Below, one piece after another: positions 55,696 through 63,504 of a stretch of 64,000 nt of DNA (position 1 is its first letter; the number at the start of each line of letters is the position of its first letter). Under the pieces are notes generated by a model. It had not been told where the DNA came from, searched no databases, and saw only the letters and a program-made list of their open reading frames with translations. The position numbers and the translations under genes are program-made. The DNA is from Clostridium lundense DSM 17049 (GTDB lineage: Bacteria; Bacillota; Clostridia; Clostridiales; Clostridiaceae). The stretch covers positions 1 to 64,000 of the forward strand of contig NZ_JHVC01000014.1 in assembly GCF_000619945.1 (NCBI RefSeq), given 5' to 3'.

Positions 55696-56127
55696 CTAAA
55701 TGCAAGAGCTGTCAATTCCATCAAAAATAAATTTTTCTTGATCTTCATCATAAAAAAAATGAACTTCAAGTCCTAAATAATCATCAATAGTCATTCGTTT
55801 TGAATTTGGGTGAAATCCCAAAAAACGTGTCATAACACTGAGATAATCAAAATCCTCAAAATAAATATCTCCAATATACCACTCACCAGTCATTTCACAA
55901 TTTCGAGGAAACATATCAATGCTATCATTACAAACATTTTCATCGTTCACATAATCAGTTATTTCACTAACTATATTTTTTAAAATTTCATCATTATGCT
56001 TTTCAAATAATGCTTTAAGTGATAAATCTCCGAATATCATTCGTGGTTGTAGCTTATTTTCATAAGTCACATGCACATTATTTGTATTAAGATTTGGTAA
56101 AAAAATCTGTTTTAACTCTAAACCCAT
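55696..56127 (-). CDS. Uncharacterised protein, paralogue of 60958-61419
   Basis: The 143-residue protein shares DMFPRNCEMTGEWYIGDIYF, DDYLGLEVHFFYD and the terminal DGIDSSCI with the protein at 60958-61419. The upstream ribosome binding site is weak. The family is unknown to me. Conserved Asp, Glu and His residues in LGLEVHF could hold an active site, or these may be immunity proteins. Confidence 0.5.
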   Translation of the reverse strand: MGLELKQIFLPNLNTNNVHVTYENKLQPRMIFGDLSLKALFEKHNDEILKNIVSEITDYVNDENVCNDSIDMFPRNCEMTGEWYIGDIYFEDFDYLSVMTRFLGFHPNSKRMTIDDYLGLEVHFFYDEDQEKFIFDGIDSSCI

Positions 56128-56201
56128 AGTATTTATCTTCTGTTATATAAATAATCTCCAATCCAAATTAGAAATAGGTTTGTGGTATTGGAATTTCACA
56201 A

Positions 56202-56615
56202 TCACTTTTTATTAGGTCTTCTTTTAATAAGCAACAATTTTTCCATATCTGCAAGTAAGGAAGTATCTGTTAATTCAAACATCATCCATTTTCCGTCATG
56301 GTAGGTCTTTGTTTCATCATAGATTTTTTGCACTTCAAGGGAATAATTTTGTTTATCTGCCTCAAATTTTGTCCGCTCATTTTTTCCCAAAATAACCATA
56401 AAGCCTAAGCAATTTTCTTTCGCATATAATGCACAAAGCGTTTTTCCACCTCTACGATATTTGTATTCATATTTCCATGCTTTGCCTCCATTATTCCATA
56501 AATGTTCCATGTCATATTTTTTCTCGATCATATCACATAATGCTGCCCAAACTTCAAATAATGGTTTCCCAATTAAAGCAATCAAATCCTCGCTTGTAGG
56601 TGCTTTATCCAACAT
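56202..56615 (-). CDS. DUF3788 protein
   Basis: The 137-residue protein shows WKYEYKYRRGGKTLCALYAKE then FMVILGKNERTKFE and YHDGKWMMFELTD, the typical DUF3788 pattern related to the DUF1801/YdhG fold. The ATG follows AAAAGGAGA. Its function is not known. Confidence 0.8.
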   Translation of the reverse strand: MLDKAPTSEDLIALIGKPLFEVWAALCDMIEKKYDMEHLWNNGGKAWKYEYKYRRGGKTLCALYAKENCLGFMVILGKNERTKFEADKQNYSLEVQKIYDETKTYHDGKWMMFELTDTSLLADMEKLLLIKRRPNKK

Positions 56616-56737
56616 ATTTTAGTCTCCTTTTTATATAGTTAGAATTTTGAATAATGCGGTGTTTTTGAAAGATATTCGTTTTTTCAATTGTTAAGCTAAA
56701 TAATAATGGTGCGAATTAGTTCAACTCTATACTTCAA

Positions 56738-57151
56738 TCATTTTGTATTGTTTTCTACTGCTGCTACTGCTTCAATTTCCACCAATTGATTTGCATATCC
56801 TAATACTGTAACTCCAGATAAGGTGCTTGGAACATCATGATTACCAAACTTTTTTCTTATTGTTTCCCATGCAGTTACCAAATCTGACTGATTGTGAGAT
56901 GCTACAAGAACTCTGGTATATACTACGTCTTCCAAAGTAGCCCCACAGTCCTTCAGTGCTTCCTTCAAATTCTCTACACAAAGTTTTGCCTGAAGCTCAT
57001 AATCACTCATACTGGGTACTTCTCCGTTTTTATTAATAGGACATGACCCCGCCAAAAATAATAAGTCCATTCCTGAAGGTATACGTCCAGCATAAGCATA
57101 ATCTACTGGAGCTAAATTTGTAGAATGAATTAATGATATTTTTTTATTCAC
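56738..57151 (-). CDS. RidA family protein (reactive imine deaminase family)
   Basis: The 137-residue protein has LLFLAGSCPINKNGEVPS near the N-terminus, QAKLCVENLKEALKDCGATLEDVVYTRV in the middle, and LVEIEAVAAVE at the end. These are RidA/YjgF hallmarks, although the Arg of the archetypal site is not obvious. The GTG start follows AAAAGGAGAG. Confidence 0.85.
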   Translation of the reverse strand: MNKKISLIHSTNLAPVDYAYAGRIPSGMDLLFLAGSCPINKNGEVPSMSDYELQAKLCVENLKEALKDCGATLEDVVYTRVLVASHNQSDLVTAWETIRKKFGNHDVPSTLSGVTVLGYANQLVEIEAVAAVENNTK

Positions 57152-57292
57152 TTTGATTCTCTCCTTTTCTTATAATACCTACAAGAAGAATTACAAATTC
57201 ATTTTTTAAATGAATTTTATCTTCAATATCATTTTAAAGCTTCTACATTTTTTAAGAAAGATAATAATCATTTCTATATCATCTTTTACACA

Positions 57293-57325
57293 AAAGCTAC
57301 CACACATTACAAGAGTGGTAGCTTT
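57293..57325 (-). terminator. Terminator after the CD3324-family gene
   Basis: AAAGCTACCAC and GTGGTAGCTTT form an 11-bp perfect stem downstream of the stop at 57329. Confidence 0.7.
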
Positions 57326-57328
57326 AAC

Positions 57329-57598
57329 CTACTTATCTTTTTTATATACAATTTTCTTAATACTACTATCTGAAAGAAAGAATTCTTCAGCCAGATTGCT
57401 AATTGATTGCCCACCTATATATTGGTTTAGAATCTTTGCATTTCTGGCTTTTATATAATCTCGACTTTTAGATTTTTCACCCCATCTTTTTCTCTTTTCA
57501 GGGAGGGAAGGGATGTATACATATTCACCTTGAATATACTTTTGAATTTCTTTAACCAAATCATCTGGTAATATTCTATCAATTCTTACATATTTCAT
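57329..57598 (-). CDS. CD3324 family DNA-binding protein
   Basis: I choose the ATG at 57598 (MKYVRIDRILPDDLVKEIQKY) with GGAAGTG upstream, giving 89 residues. It has EYVYIPSLPEKRKRWGEKSKSRD and a C-terminal helix-turn-helix SISNLAEEFFLSDSSIKKIV, the layout of the CD3324 family. It probably regulates transcription. Its targets are unknown. Confidence 0.75.
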   Translation of the reverse strand: MKYVRIDRILPDDLVKEIQKYIQGEYVYIPSLPEKRKRWGEKSKSRDYIKARNAKILNQYIGGQSISNLAEEFFLSDSSIKKIVYKKDK

Positions 57599-57659
57599 AA
57601 AGCTCACTTCCTTAAACTTATTGTTTAATTAAGGAAACAAAGCCTGTATATGTATGAAT

Positions 57660-57776
57660 TTATTTATCAAAAGCGACTAAATATCTATCCCTGTGCAAAT
57701 TGTCGCCCAAACTCATACCTACAGACTTTGCACAGGGCATTTTAATCATTTTTCTATCCATGAGATTAATATTCAT
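57660..57776 (-). CDS. Small reading frame, 38 residues
   Basis: The frame MNINLMDRKMIKMPCAKSVG...RYLVAFDK has GGGAGTG eight bases before the ATG and ends in the GATAAATAAATTCA context seen at other array boundaries. It may encode a peptide or be the fused end of a larger gene. The rest of 57,608-58,031 has no gene apart from a 78-bp repeat (57953-58030). Confidence 0.35.
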   Translation of the reverse strand: MNINLMDRKMIKMPCAKSVGMSLGDNLHRDRYLVAFDK

Positions 57777-57952
57777 AATATCACACTCCCTGTTTGTATT
57801 AAATCAATTATATTCTTTATTAAGAGGATGCGTAATTCATTACCATTCCGACTTCATTACTAGTAATTATATCATGTACAACCAATTAACTCCATATAAA
57901 CCATATATGAAAGAAGATTTTAAGCAATTTTTTCACCGCATTATTTATTTTT

Positions 57953-58030
57953 CATTTGTGACATTAAATAAGAAATATCTTACAGAACTAAAGCTAAAAT
58001 TATGTTACCTAACTCTACAAATTGAAATTT
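57953..58030. repeat. 78-bp intergenic repeat, copy 1
   Basis: It aligns without gaps to 59361-59438. The shared parts include TTGTGAC, TTAAA, AAAATTATGTTAC and the boundary motif ACAAATTG at the right end. Confidence 0.65.
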
Positions 58031-58031
58031 A

Positions 58032-58478
58032 TCAAACCCTTTTATATCCATAAATTACGTAGGTATCATTATCCTTTTCATAATTAATATTATATTTATT
58101 AAGTATTATTAGAAACTCTTTTTCAGCATCATGTATAACCTTTTTAGAACACAATCGTCCTCCTTTTGTTTCATAATATCGTGGTCTGACCTTAATCCAT
58201 TCTATTAAATAATACTTTAGATAGACAAAACTTTCTTCATCATATCCCCCAAAATAATTTACATCTGAAGCAAAGTGAGTATAATATGTGCTATCATCTT
58301 CAACTTCATATATTGTTTTAATTATATATGGAGGTGGAAATGGCATTTCCTCAAGCATAGCCTTTCTAAATTCTTCCCACTTTGTATTGTTCATGAAAGA
58401 AACAAGCTGCTCCTTTTCAATATATTCTCTTGCTTTCTTTTTTGATTTTTGAATACGTGCGTTTTCTATACTTGTCAT
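58032..58478 (-). CDS. Uncharacterised protein, possibly DUF6678-like
   Basis: The 148-residue protein has SFMNNTKWEEFRKAMLEEMP, then DVNYFGGYDEESFVYLKYYL and IEWIKVRPRY. The NTKW start and the IEWIKV segment recall DUF6678, but the match is from memory. The TGA stop is part of the motif at 58019. Confidence 0.5.
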   Translation of the reverse strand: MTSIENARIQKSKKKAREYIEKEQLVSFMNNTKWEEFRKAMLEEMPFPPPYIIKTIYEVEDDSTYYTHFASDVNYFGGYDEESFVYLKYYLIEWIKVRPRYYETKGGRLCSKKVIHDAEKEFLIILNKYNINYEKDNDTYVIYGYKRV

Positions 58479-58732
58479 TCTTTATTCCCTCATTCTATAA
58501 ATCACCATTTATTTAGTTATTTTATATATTTCATATGTCGCATTGTAATCACACTTTTGGTATTGAGCAAGTGTATTTTCGTTTTTCTTAATGTGATAAG
58601 CACCAGACCATCTACAAACAGTTACAGCCAGTAAAGCAAAGTTATCTGCTGGACTTTAATTCGTAATATAAGAATGTTACGAACTAAAATTTACATTAAT
58701 GTTCTATCATCCTGTAAATAAAGCGTTATCTT

Positions 58733-59266
58733 CTAAATAACGCCTTTACTTTTTAAATATTTTTCATAATAAGGTAAAAATACATTATAATATTGATTAA
58801 TTTCCTCAATTTCTCTGTAAAATTCTTTTTTTACCTCTAAATGCTGAACGTTCTCTAAAGCCATTGAAAATCCTGAATCCTCATATCTATTCAGTAAATG
58901 GTAAAAATATTCACATGAAAATTTCACCATTTCCGTTCCATCAGAATATACTCCTGCATCATTTAAGAATGTTGCCCAAGAAATTTCTCTTCTACAATAT
59001 TTTAAATAAAGACAGCCAATATATAAATCGTCAAATTTATTACCTATATAATGTTCAAAAGGTTCTGAATGAATATACTCGTATAAAATATTTAAAGCAG
59101 AACCTCTATTTTTTTCTATAGAAATATCTAATATCCAAGAAGGAGGATTATCAGATATTTCAATAATTTCATCACACCATAAATAGTAGTGTTTATACCA
59201 TATTAGTCGTGAATCAATCATAACTGCCAATTTTCGTGCAAACTCTTTATCTAAATTAAACTTCAT
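58733..59266 (-). CDS. Uncharacterised protein, 177 residues
   Basis: I choose the ATG at 59266 (MKFNLDKEFARKLAVMIDSR), eight bases after GGTGG. The helical protein contains SWATFLNDAGVYSDG and LYIGCLYLKYCRREI. The family is not recognised; its style fits immunity proteins against polymorphic toxins. The region 58,479-58,732 holds only a motif at 58499. Confidence 0.5.
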   Translation of the reverse strand: MKFNLDKEFARKLAVMIDSRLIWYKHYYLWCDEIIEISDNPPSWILDISIEKNRGSALNILYEYIHSEPFEHYIGNKFDDLYIGCLYLKYCRREISWATFLNDAGVYSDGTEMVKFSCEYFYHLLNRYEDSGFSMALENVQHLEVKKEFYREIEEINQYYNVFLPYYEKYLKSKGVI

Positions 59267-59360
59267 GTTCAAGCCCACCTTTAGTTAATATGTAATTTAC
59301 AACAGTTGCGTCACAATATTTTACTATTCCATCAAAGTTTAAGAAAATTATTCATTTTCT

Positions 59361-59438
59361 CAGTTGTGACGTTAAAAAAGAAAGATACGACAAAATTGAA
59401 TATAAAATTATGTTACATCAAGTCCACAAATTGGAACC
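59361..59438. repeat. 78-bp intergenic repeat, copy 2
   Basis: It aligns gap-free with 57953-58030 and ends in the boundary motif at 59428. Confidence 0.65.
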
Positions 59439-59444
59439 AGGTTA

Positions 59445-59813
59445 TCACTCATGAAAATCTTCTGAGACTTCAAAATTAGTATAATAATCCACGAAATCAT
59501 CAATTAATAACTGTCTGTTACGCACATATTGATATTCTACGCCCCCATTTTCAAGACTTTCTATCCATTCACCATCTACCATACAACCAACATCCATATT
59601 TATACTATATTTTGCCTTCTTAATAATTTCTACATCATTAACATCACCTATACAAAACAAATACCCGCATAGGAAACGTAAATATTCACTGCTACCATTT
59701 TGATAGTTAATAATCTCTTTTTCCAAAAGTTGTCTGATTTCTGCATGATATTTGTGACTAAAATCGAAGTCATATCTCTTTATTAAAGCTTCTGCACGTT
59801 CTTCATTATTCAA
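59445..59813 (-). CDS. Conserved immunity-like protein, 122 residues
   Basis: The TTG start follows AGGAGGATG. EYLRFLCGYLFCIGDVND and INMDVGCMVDGEWIESLENGG form a conserved pattern I recall from small hypothetical or immunity proteins in Firmicutes. No catalytic motif is seen. Confidence 0.55.
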   Translation of the reverse strand: MNNEERAEALIKRYDFDFSHKYHAEIRQLLEKEIINYQNGSSEYLRFLCGYLFCIGDVNDVEIIKKAKYSINMDVGCMVDGEWIESLENGGVEYQYVRNRQLLIDDFVDYYTNFEVSEDFHE

Positions 59814-59856
59814 ACTTATTCATCCTCCTAAATTAGAATTTACCAAATAAGAAAAA

Positions 59857-60270
59857 TTATATTACTTCAATGCCTTTTTCTTTAAATTCATCCATCAATT
59901 CCTCTGAACACATTGCAATATATTCTACTTTTTTTAAGTTTAGTAAATTTTCAAAACCACCTACACTTTTTACATTAAACTCTTCAGACTCTCCATCCCA
60001 GTTAGGCATAATCATGAAATAAATATCTTCTCCACCATCAAAGCAAAGCTCTGTAATAAGTAACAAGTCTTCTTTTGTAAGCTTTAGATCTTCAAAAAAC
60101 TCAACCATCTCTGGAATACACTCAAATCCATCAGTATCATAAGTATCAACATATTTTTCATTCATTTTCTCAAGTGCATCTGTAAAGCTTGTCTCTTTAT
60201 CCAAAAGACTATTAATTACAACCAGTTTAAATCCAAAATCTTCAAAAATCCCACTTTTATCTTGAAACAT
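59857..60270 (-). CDS. Uncharacterised acidic protein, possibly DUF6892-like
   Basis: The 137-residue protein begins DFGFKLVVINSLLDKETSF and contains ELCFDGGEDIYFMIMPNWDGE. The first block resembles DUF6892. The ATG follows TGGAGGT. The function is unknown; immunity is plausible. Confidence 0.5.
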   Translation of the reverse strand: MFQDKSGIFEDFGFKLVVINSLLDKETSFTDALEKMNEKYVDTYDTDGFECIPEMVEFFEDLKLTKEDLLLITELCFDGGEDIYFMIMPNWDGESEEFNVKSVGGFENLLNLKKVEYIAMCSEELMDEFKEKGIEVI

Positions 60271-60512
60271 TTCTATACCTCCATAATTCTTTATAACCTC
60301 TAAATTTATTTAATAAAGATAGTTTAACATATTTGTAAATATGGCATTGTTCAAATTTACAGATAGTAAAAAAACACTTATATAAAATACCTCATTAAGT
60401 GAATTGTAAACAAAACTTAATCAATGTATTTAAAGCATATATTTATTTTCCAAGGTTTTATATTAATCAACAAAATTACTATTTATATTACTCGGCCTTA
60501 AATTGGAATTTG

Positions 60513-60849
60513 TTAATCTGTTGAAGACGCAGCAATTACAACAAATATATTTGGCATTTTATCATATATAGTCCAGTATATAACCCCCCACCATTCTAAC
60601 CCATAATCAAAATAATTAGACCATTTATGTTCCCAATATGCATCTGATGTGTTCCAGTCTATTCCACTACACCAATCATATATCTCAAGGTTCTTAATAT
60701 GAGAAAACAACATATTGTTAACATGAAAAAAATCCTCTTCCTTTAATTCGCTGCCATATGGTGGGTCAAGAAAAGCATGTATTGCCTTGACCTTTATCAT
60801 TTAATTTCTTAATTAATGAGTAAGCAGGATGATATATGATCTCTTTCAT
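60513..60849 (-). pseudogene. Frameshifted small protein ending in an EWWG-type domain
   Basis: The proper start is at 60849 (MKEIIYHPAYSLIKKLNDKG) after AAAGGAG, but that frame stops at about residue 27. The remainder, FLDPPYGSELKEEDFFHVNN to FDYGLEWWGVIYWTIYDKM and VIAASSTD, is in another frame. Joining both gives a protein of about 110 residues of a family I have seen in Firmicutes but cannot name. Confidence 0.6.
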
Positions 60850-60957
60850 TTTTTTAACTCCTTTAAACATTTATTAAATACTTGTTATAATATTTGTTTT
60901 ATTCGACAAATGTAGAAATTGGAATTTCAGCACCTTACCATCCTTTTGCTTATTAGA

Positions 60958-61419
60958 CTATATAGATGATGAATCAATACCTATTATTTCGATATTGCCA
61001 TCATTATGTATGATAAAGTGAACTTCAAGGCCAAGATAATCCTGTTCAGTAGGAGCAGTGATAACTCCACCGCAAAACATCTCGGTAAAGTGAGTAAGAA
61101 TATTGCCTTGTATTCCATTTCCACACCAACTGTAATATTCCTCGGCTACATAATAGTTACCCGTCATGCAATCATTTCGCGGAAACATACCTTCCTGAGA
61201 ATTACATAAGTCCTCTGTATTAACATATTCCAAAACAGCTTGATACACTATTTCATCAAGCCGAGTTTTTGCTTTAATAATATGACAGTATCCACTTTCT
61301 TTTACATTTTCAAATATATAACGAGGACTTGTAGGCTCTTTTCCAATATCCCAACGCACATAATCGTTATTTGAATTTTCTTTGGTAAATATCAGCTTAT
61401 TAAGTTTTTCAAAATTCAT
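60958..61419 (-). CDS. Uncharacterised protein, paralogue of 55696-56127
   Basis: I choose the ATG at 61419, seven bases after AAAGGAGT, giving 153 residues. It shares MFPRND-CMTGNYYVAEEYY, DYLGLEVHF and a final IGIDSSSI with the protein at 55696-56127. It is the longer of the two, with an insert after CMTGNYY. Function is unknown. Confidence 0.5.
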   Translation of the reverse strand: MNFEKLNKLIFTKENSNNDYVRWDIGKEPTSPRYIFENVKESGYCHIIKAKTRLDEIVYQAVLEYVNTEDLCNSQEGMFPRNDCMTGNYYVAEEYYSWCGNGIQGNILTHFTEMFCGGVITAPTEQDYLGLEVHFIIHNDGNIEIIGIDSSSI

Positions 61420-61603
61420 AATCATACTCCTTTATCCACCACTTTAACTTGTTGGCTGCTATCTCGAAATCCTACTAAATCTCAGACGAATTTCTGTTTA
61501 ACTACCTCTTGCTTATTTAGCCATTTAATCTATCATCACTTAAATCCCAATCCTTAATTAGTTGCTCTATTGGAATTTATCATGTTTTCCATAACATAGT
61601 TTG

Positions 61604-61729
61604 TTAATTTAATACCTTTTCTCTTAAATCTATACTTCCCGTTGCTCATACATTTAACTGTTCTTCTGTATTGTAAAATAGTTCAGCTAACACTATACAA
61701 TCTAATGGTTTATATTTTCTTATAATCAT
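61604..61729 (-). pseudogene. GNAT acetyltransferase remnant with internal deletion and stop
   Basis: The ATG at 61729 after AAAGG opens MIIRKYKPLDCIVLAELFYNT, the usual start of a common GNAT family. The next residues EEQLNV then a TGA (Trp codon changed) and ATGSIDL correspond to a later part of that family, so about ten residues and the whole core are missing. The rest of 61,430-62,277 has motifs and toxin module 4 but no other gene. Confidence 0.65.
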
Positions 61730-61974
61730 GCCTTTTCCTTTCAGAACACCCATTCACAGACTAATATACTGGAATTGGTAGTTTTGTGTTATATTTATAT
61801 TGTAAAACTATTAAATTACTATTTATCAGTTAGTTTCATTATGGATTAATTAACATTTATATGAATTAATTTACAATTACTGATATACAATTATATATTA
61901 ATTCTATTATGTTGTAAATTATTCAACTAAAACTTCTTCAATCACATTAGAAAAAATATGGTTAAGGAACTTTA

Positions 61975-62058
61975 ATGTTACTATTTCAGGCAGGATCATT
62001 TTTACTAGCACTATTAACATTAATAGTGCTACTTATAGAAAAAATCTCAAAAAAATAG
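61975..62058 (+). CDS. Type I toxin, Hol-Tox-like peptide (module 4)
   Basis: The ATG at 61975 opens a 27-residue peptide MLLFQAGSFLLALLTLIVLL-IEKISKK with one membrane helix and a lysine end, as in holin-like type I toxins. A weak AAGGAAC lies just upstream. The stop is inside the hairpin AATAGTAGC / GCTACTATT. A second plus-strand terminator lies at 62148-62171. The peptide appears intact. Confidence 0.7.
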   Translation: MLLFQAGSFLLALLTLIVLLIEKISKK

Positions 62059-62132
62059 TAGCCCCCCTGTGCAAATGGATAGCTACTATTTTTAAGTATT
62101 AAATTTAATAGTGATACCAGCTGCCTAAGCAA
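62040..62132 (-). ncRNA. Antisense RNA of module 4 with promoter
   Basis: On the minus strand TTGCTT (62127-62132), 16 bases and TATTAA (62105-62110) form the promoter. The RNA would overlap the 3' end of the toxin mRNA and end at the shared hairpin, whose minus-strand side is followed by T7. Confidence 0.6.
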
Positions 62133-62147
62133 CTAGAATTGTATATG

Positions 62148-62178
62148 AGTAGAGTGTTGACGCACTCTACTTTTTTTA
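62148..62178 (+). terminator. Plus-strand terminator of toxin module 4
   Basis: AGTAGAGTG and CACTCTACT pair around TTGACG, followed by seven T. The same sequence ends module 1 at 46879-46909. Confidence 0.75.
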
Positions 62179-62277
62179 TTATCTACATTTTTTATTTATA
62201 TTATATCAAATTTTTATTAAAGATAAACCTAAATAATTTTTCTACTTAAAAATTTTTAACTAATAGATAAATTGGAA

Positions 62278-62805
62278 TTACAATGAAATCCAATATACAT
62301 ACATTGGCTTTTTATCTATATATAATTTTTCCTCAGTTCTTATCCCACCACATCGTTCAATAGTTTTTATCGAGGCTATATTGCTAGAGTAGCAACCAAG
62401 CATAACTTTCTCAAGTCCTACTGTCCTCTCAAATTCAAGTGCCATTTTCAGCATTTGTGTGGCGTAGCCTTTACGCCTCTCCGATGGACGTACAGAATAA
62501 CCAATGTGTCCCCCGTATGCAGCAAGGAAATCATTGTTGATGTTATGCCTGATATCAATTATACCTATGATTTTATTATCGGCCTTTCGTATTACAAAAA
62601 ACGTATTGGCAACAACCCAGTCACTTCTCACAGTTTCAGGAGAGCTGTTGTTTAATGTGTTGACAAGCCAATTATCATATATCATTTGGTCAAGCAACGC
62701 ACTGCCATTGATAACTGTTTCTTCATAATCAAAAAATTCTTGTTTAAATTCTTCAGCCTGATTTTTATACTGCACAGTTGGTGTCCTAAATTCAAGAATT
62801 TCCAT
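62278..62805 (-). CDS. GNAT acetyltransferase
   Basis: I choose the ATG at 62805 (MEILEFRTPTVQYKNQAEEF), preceded by GAGGTGA, giving 175 residues. It shows NKIIGIIDIRHNINNDFL, the acetyl-CoA loop SVRPSERRKGYATQMLKMAL, and SIKTIERCGGIRTEE. It belongs to the GNAT group with the IDIRH core, common in Firmicutes. Confidence 0.9.
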   Translation of the reverse strand: MEILEFRTPTVQYKNQAEEFKQEFFDYEETVINGSALLDQMIYDNWLVNTLNNSSPETVRSDWVVANTFFVIRKADNKIIGIIDIRHNINNDFLAAYGGHIGYSVRPSERRKGYATQMLKMALEFERTVGLEKVMLGCYSSNIASIKTIERCGGIRTEEKLYIDKKPMYVYWISL

Positions 62806-62842
62806 ATTAATCACCTCAGTAAATTGGAATTTATCACACAAC

Positions 62843-63079
62843 CTATATACTACATCGTCTCGCATTCCAGCCATGCTTGCCTGCATCAAAAATAATAATT
62901 TCTTTATTACATTTCTGACAAATTAGTTTTACAATCATTTTGTCATTACTTTGATAAATACTAAATGTCTCACTGCCACAGGAACATTTAATATTGCCTT
63001 TTACTTCATATTCATTATTATTAGTACTGACTAATTGAAAAAACTCTTTAATATGTCTAGGTATTGGATACTCCACCAT
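62843..63079 (-). CDS. Zinc-ribbon-like small protein
   Basis: I choose the ATG at 63079 (MVEYPIPRHIKEFFQLV) after AGGTGG, giving 78 residues. Two CxC/CxxC pairs, IKCSCGSETF and LICQKCNKEI, make a probable zinc ribbon, followed by IIIFDAGKHGWN. Related proteins usually continue after GKHGW, so the end (ARRCSI) may be out of frame or cut by the boundary at 62821. Confidence 0.6.
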   Translation of the reverse strand: MVEYPIPRHIKEFFQLVSTNNNEYEVKGNIKCSCGSETFSIYQSNDKMIVKLICQKCNKEIIIFDAGKHGWNARRCSI

Positions 63080-63139
63080 TTTCCACCTACTTTTCAAATT
63101 GCTATTCTCCTTAATCAATTTAAAATTAATTAAACTGGA

Positions 63140-63475
63140 TTACTGAATAAATGATATTTCTTGGGGTAACTTCCCTATTTTTTTATAATCTACATAGATA
63201 TGATATATTATATGTATAGCTAAATAATCAAATTTCATTTCATATATATAAAATGCATTCTTACACTCCTTTATTATTTTAATTCGGCCTTCATCAACAG
63301 CCTTACCCCATTCCTCTTCATTAAGCACACTTTTCTTAATAGAGATTAATCCATCATATAAAAAACGGTCTTCCTCCTCATTTGGTAGATTCCAATTTGC
63401 TCCTGAATATTCATATATTAAATAGCCATTACTTTCTTCTTTATATCTGGCATAGCCTTCAAATCCTAAACTCAT
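63140..63475 (-). CDS. Uncharacterised protein, intact copy of 51484-51822
   Basis: The 111-residue protein MSLGFEGYARYKEESNGYLI has YEYSGANWNLPNEEEDRFLY and LAIHIIYHIYVDYKKIGKLP. The ATG follows TGGAGG, which directly follows the motif at 63488. The family is unknown. The near-identical broken copy 11.6 kb away shows that whole units are duplicated within the array. Confidence 0.6.
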   Translation of the reverse strand: MSLGFEGYARYKEESNGYLIYEYSGANWNLPNEEEDRFLYDGLISIKKSVLNEEEWGKAVDEGRIKIIKECKNAFYIYEMKFDYLAIHIIYHIYVDYKKIGKLPQEISFIQ

Positions 63476-63504
63476 TTATGTCCTCCATAAATTGAAAATT
63501 TATC

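Larger units (their letters stand above)
47056..63503. repeat. Family of short boundary motifs AAATTnnnATTTATC separating single genes
   Basis: Variants of a 12-15 base motif occur at almost every gene boundary. GGA or GAA centre: 47056, 51836, 52795, 53391, 53910, 54517, 58019, 59428, 60500, 60916, 61567, 62269, 62821, 63488; AGA centre at 59830. ACT, CCC, ACC or GCT centre: 48268, 49198, 49605, 49994, 50614, 52418, 53240, 53867, 54298, 55062, 58499, 60473, 61813, 63096. In minus-strand reading, GATAAATTCCAATTT often begins with the TGA stop of one gene and is followed by the ribosome binding site of the next (for example near 62,821, 63,488 and 51,836). I saw none left of 47 kb. Confidence 0.7.

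Noticed and set aside
47056..63503. Canonical integron attC sites
   Set aside because: I looked for RYYYAAC and GTTRRRY core pairs at the boundaries and found no consistent pairs. The recurring element is the AT-rich 12-15 bp motif instead, and no integrase gene is visible.
47056..63503. CRISPR array
   Set aside because: The repeats are short, variable and separated by whole genes at irregular distances, and no cas genes are present.
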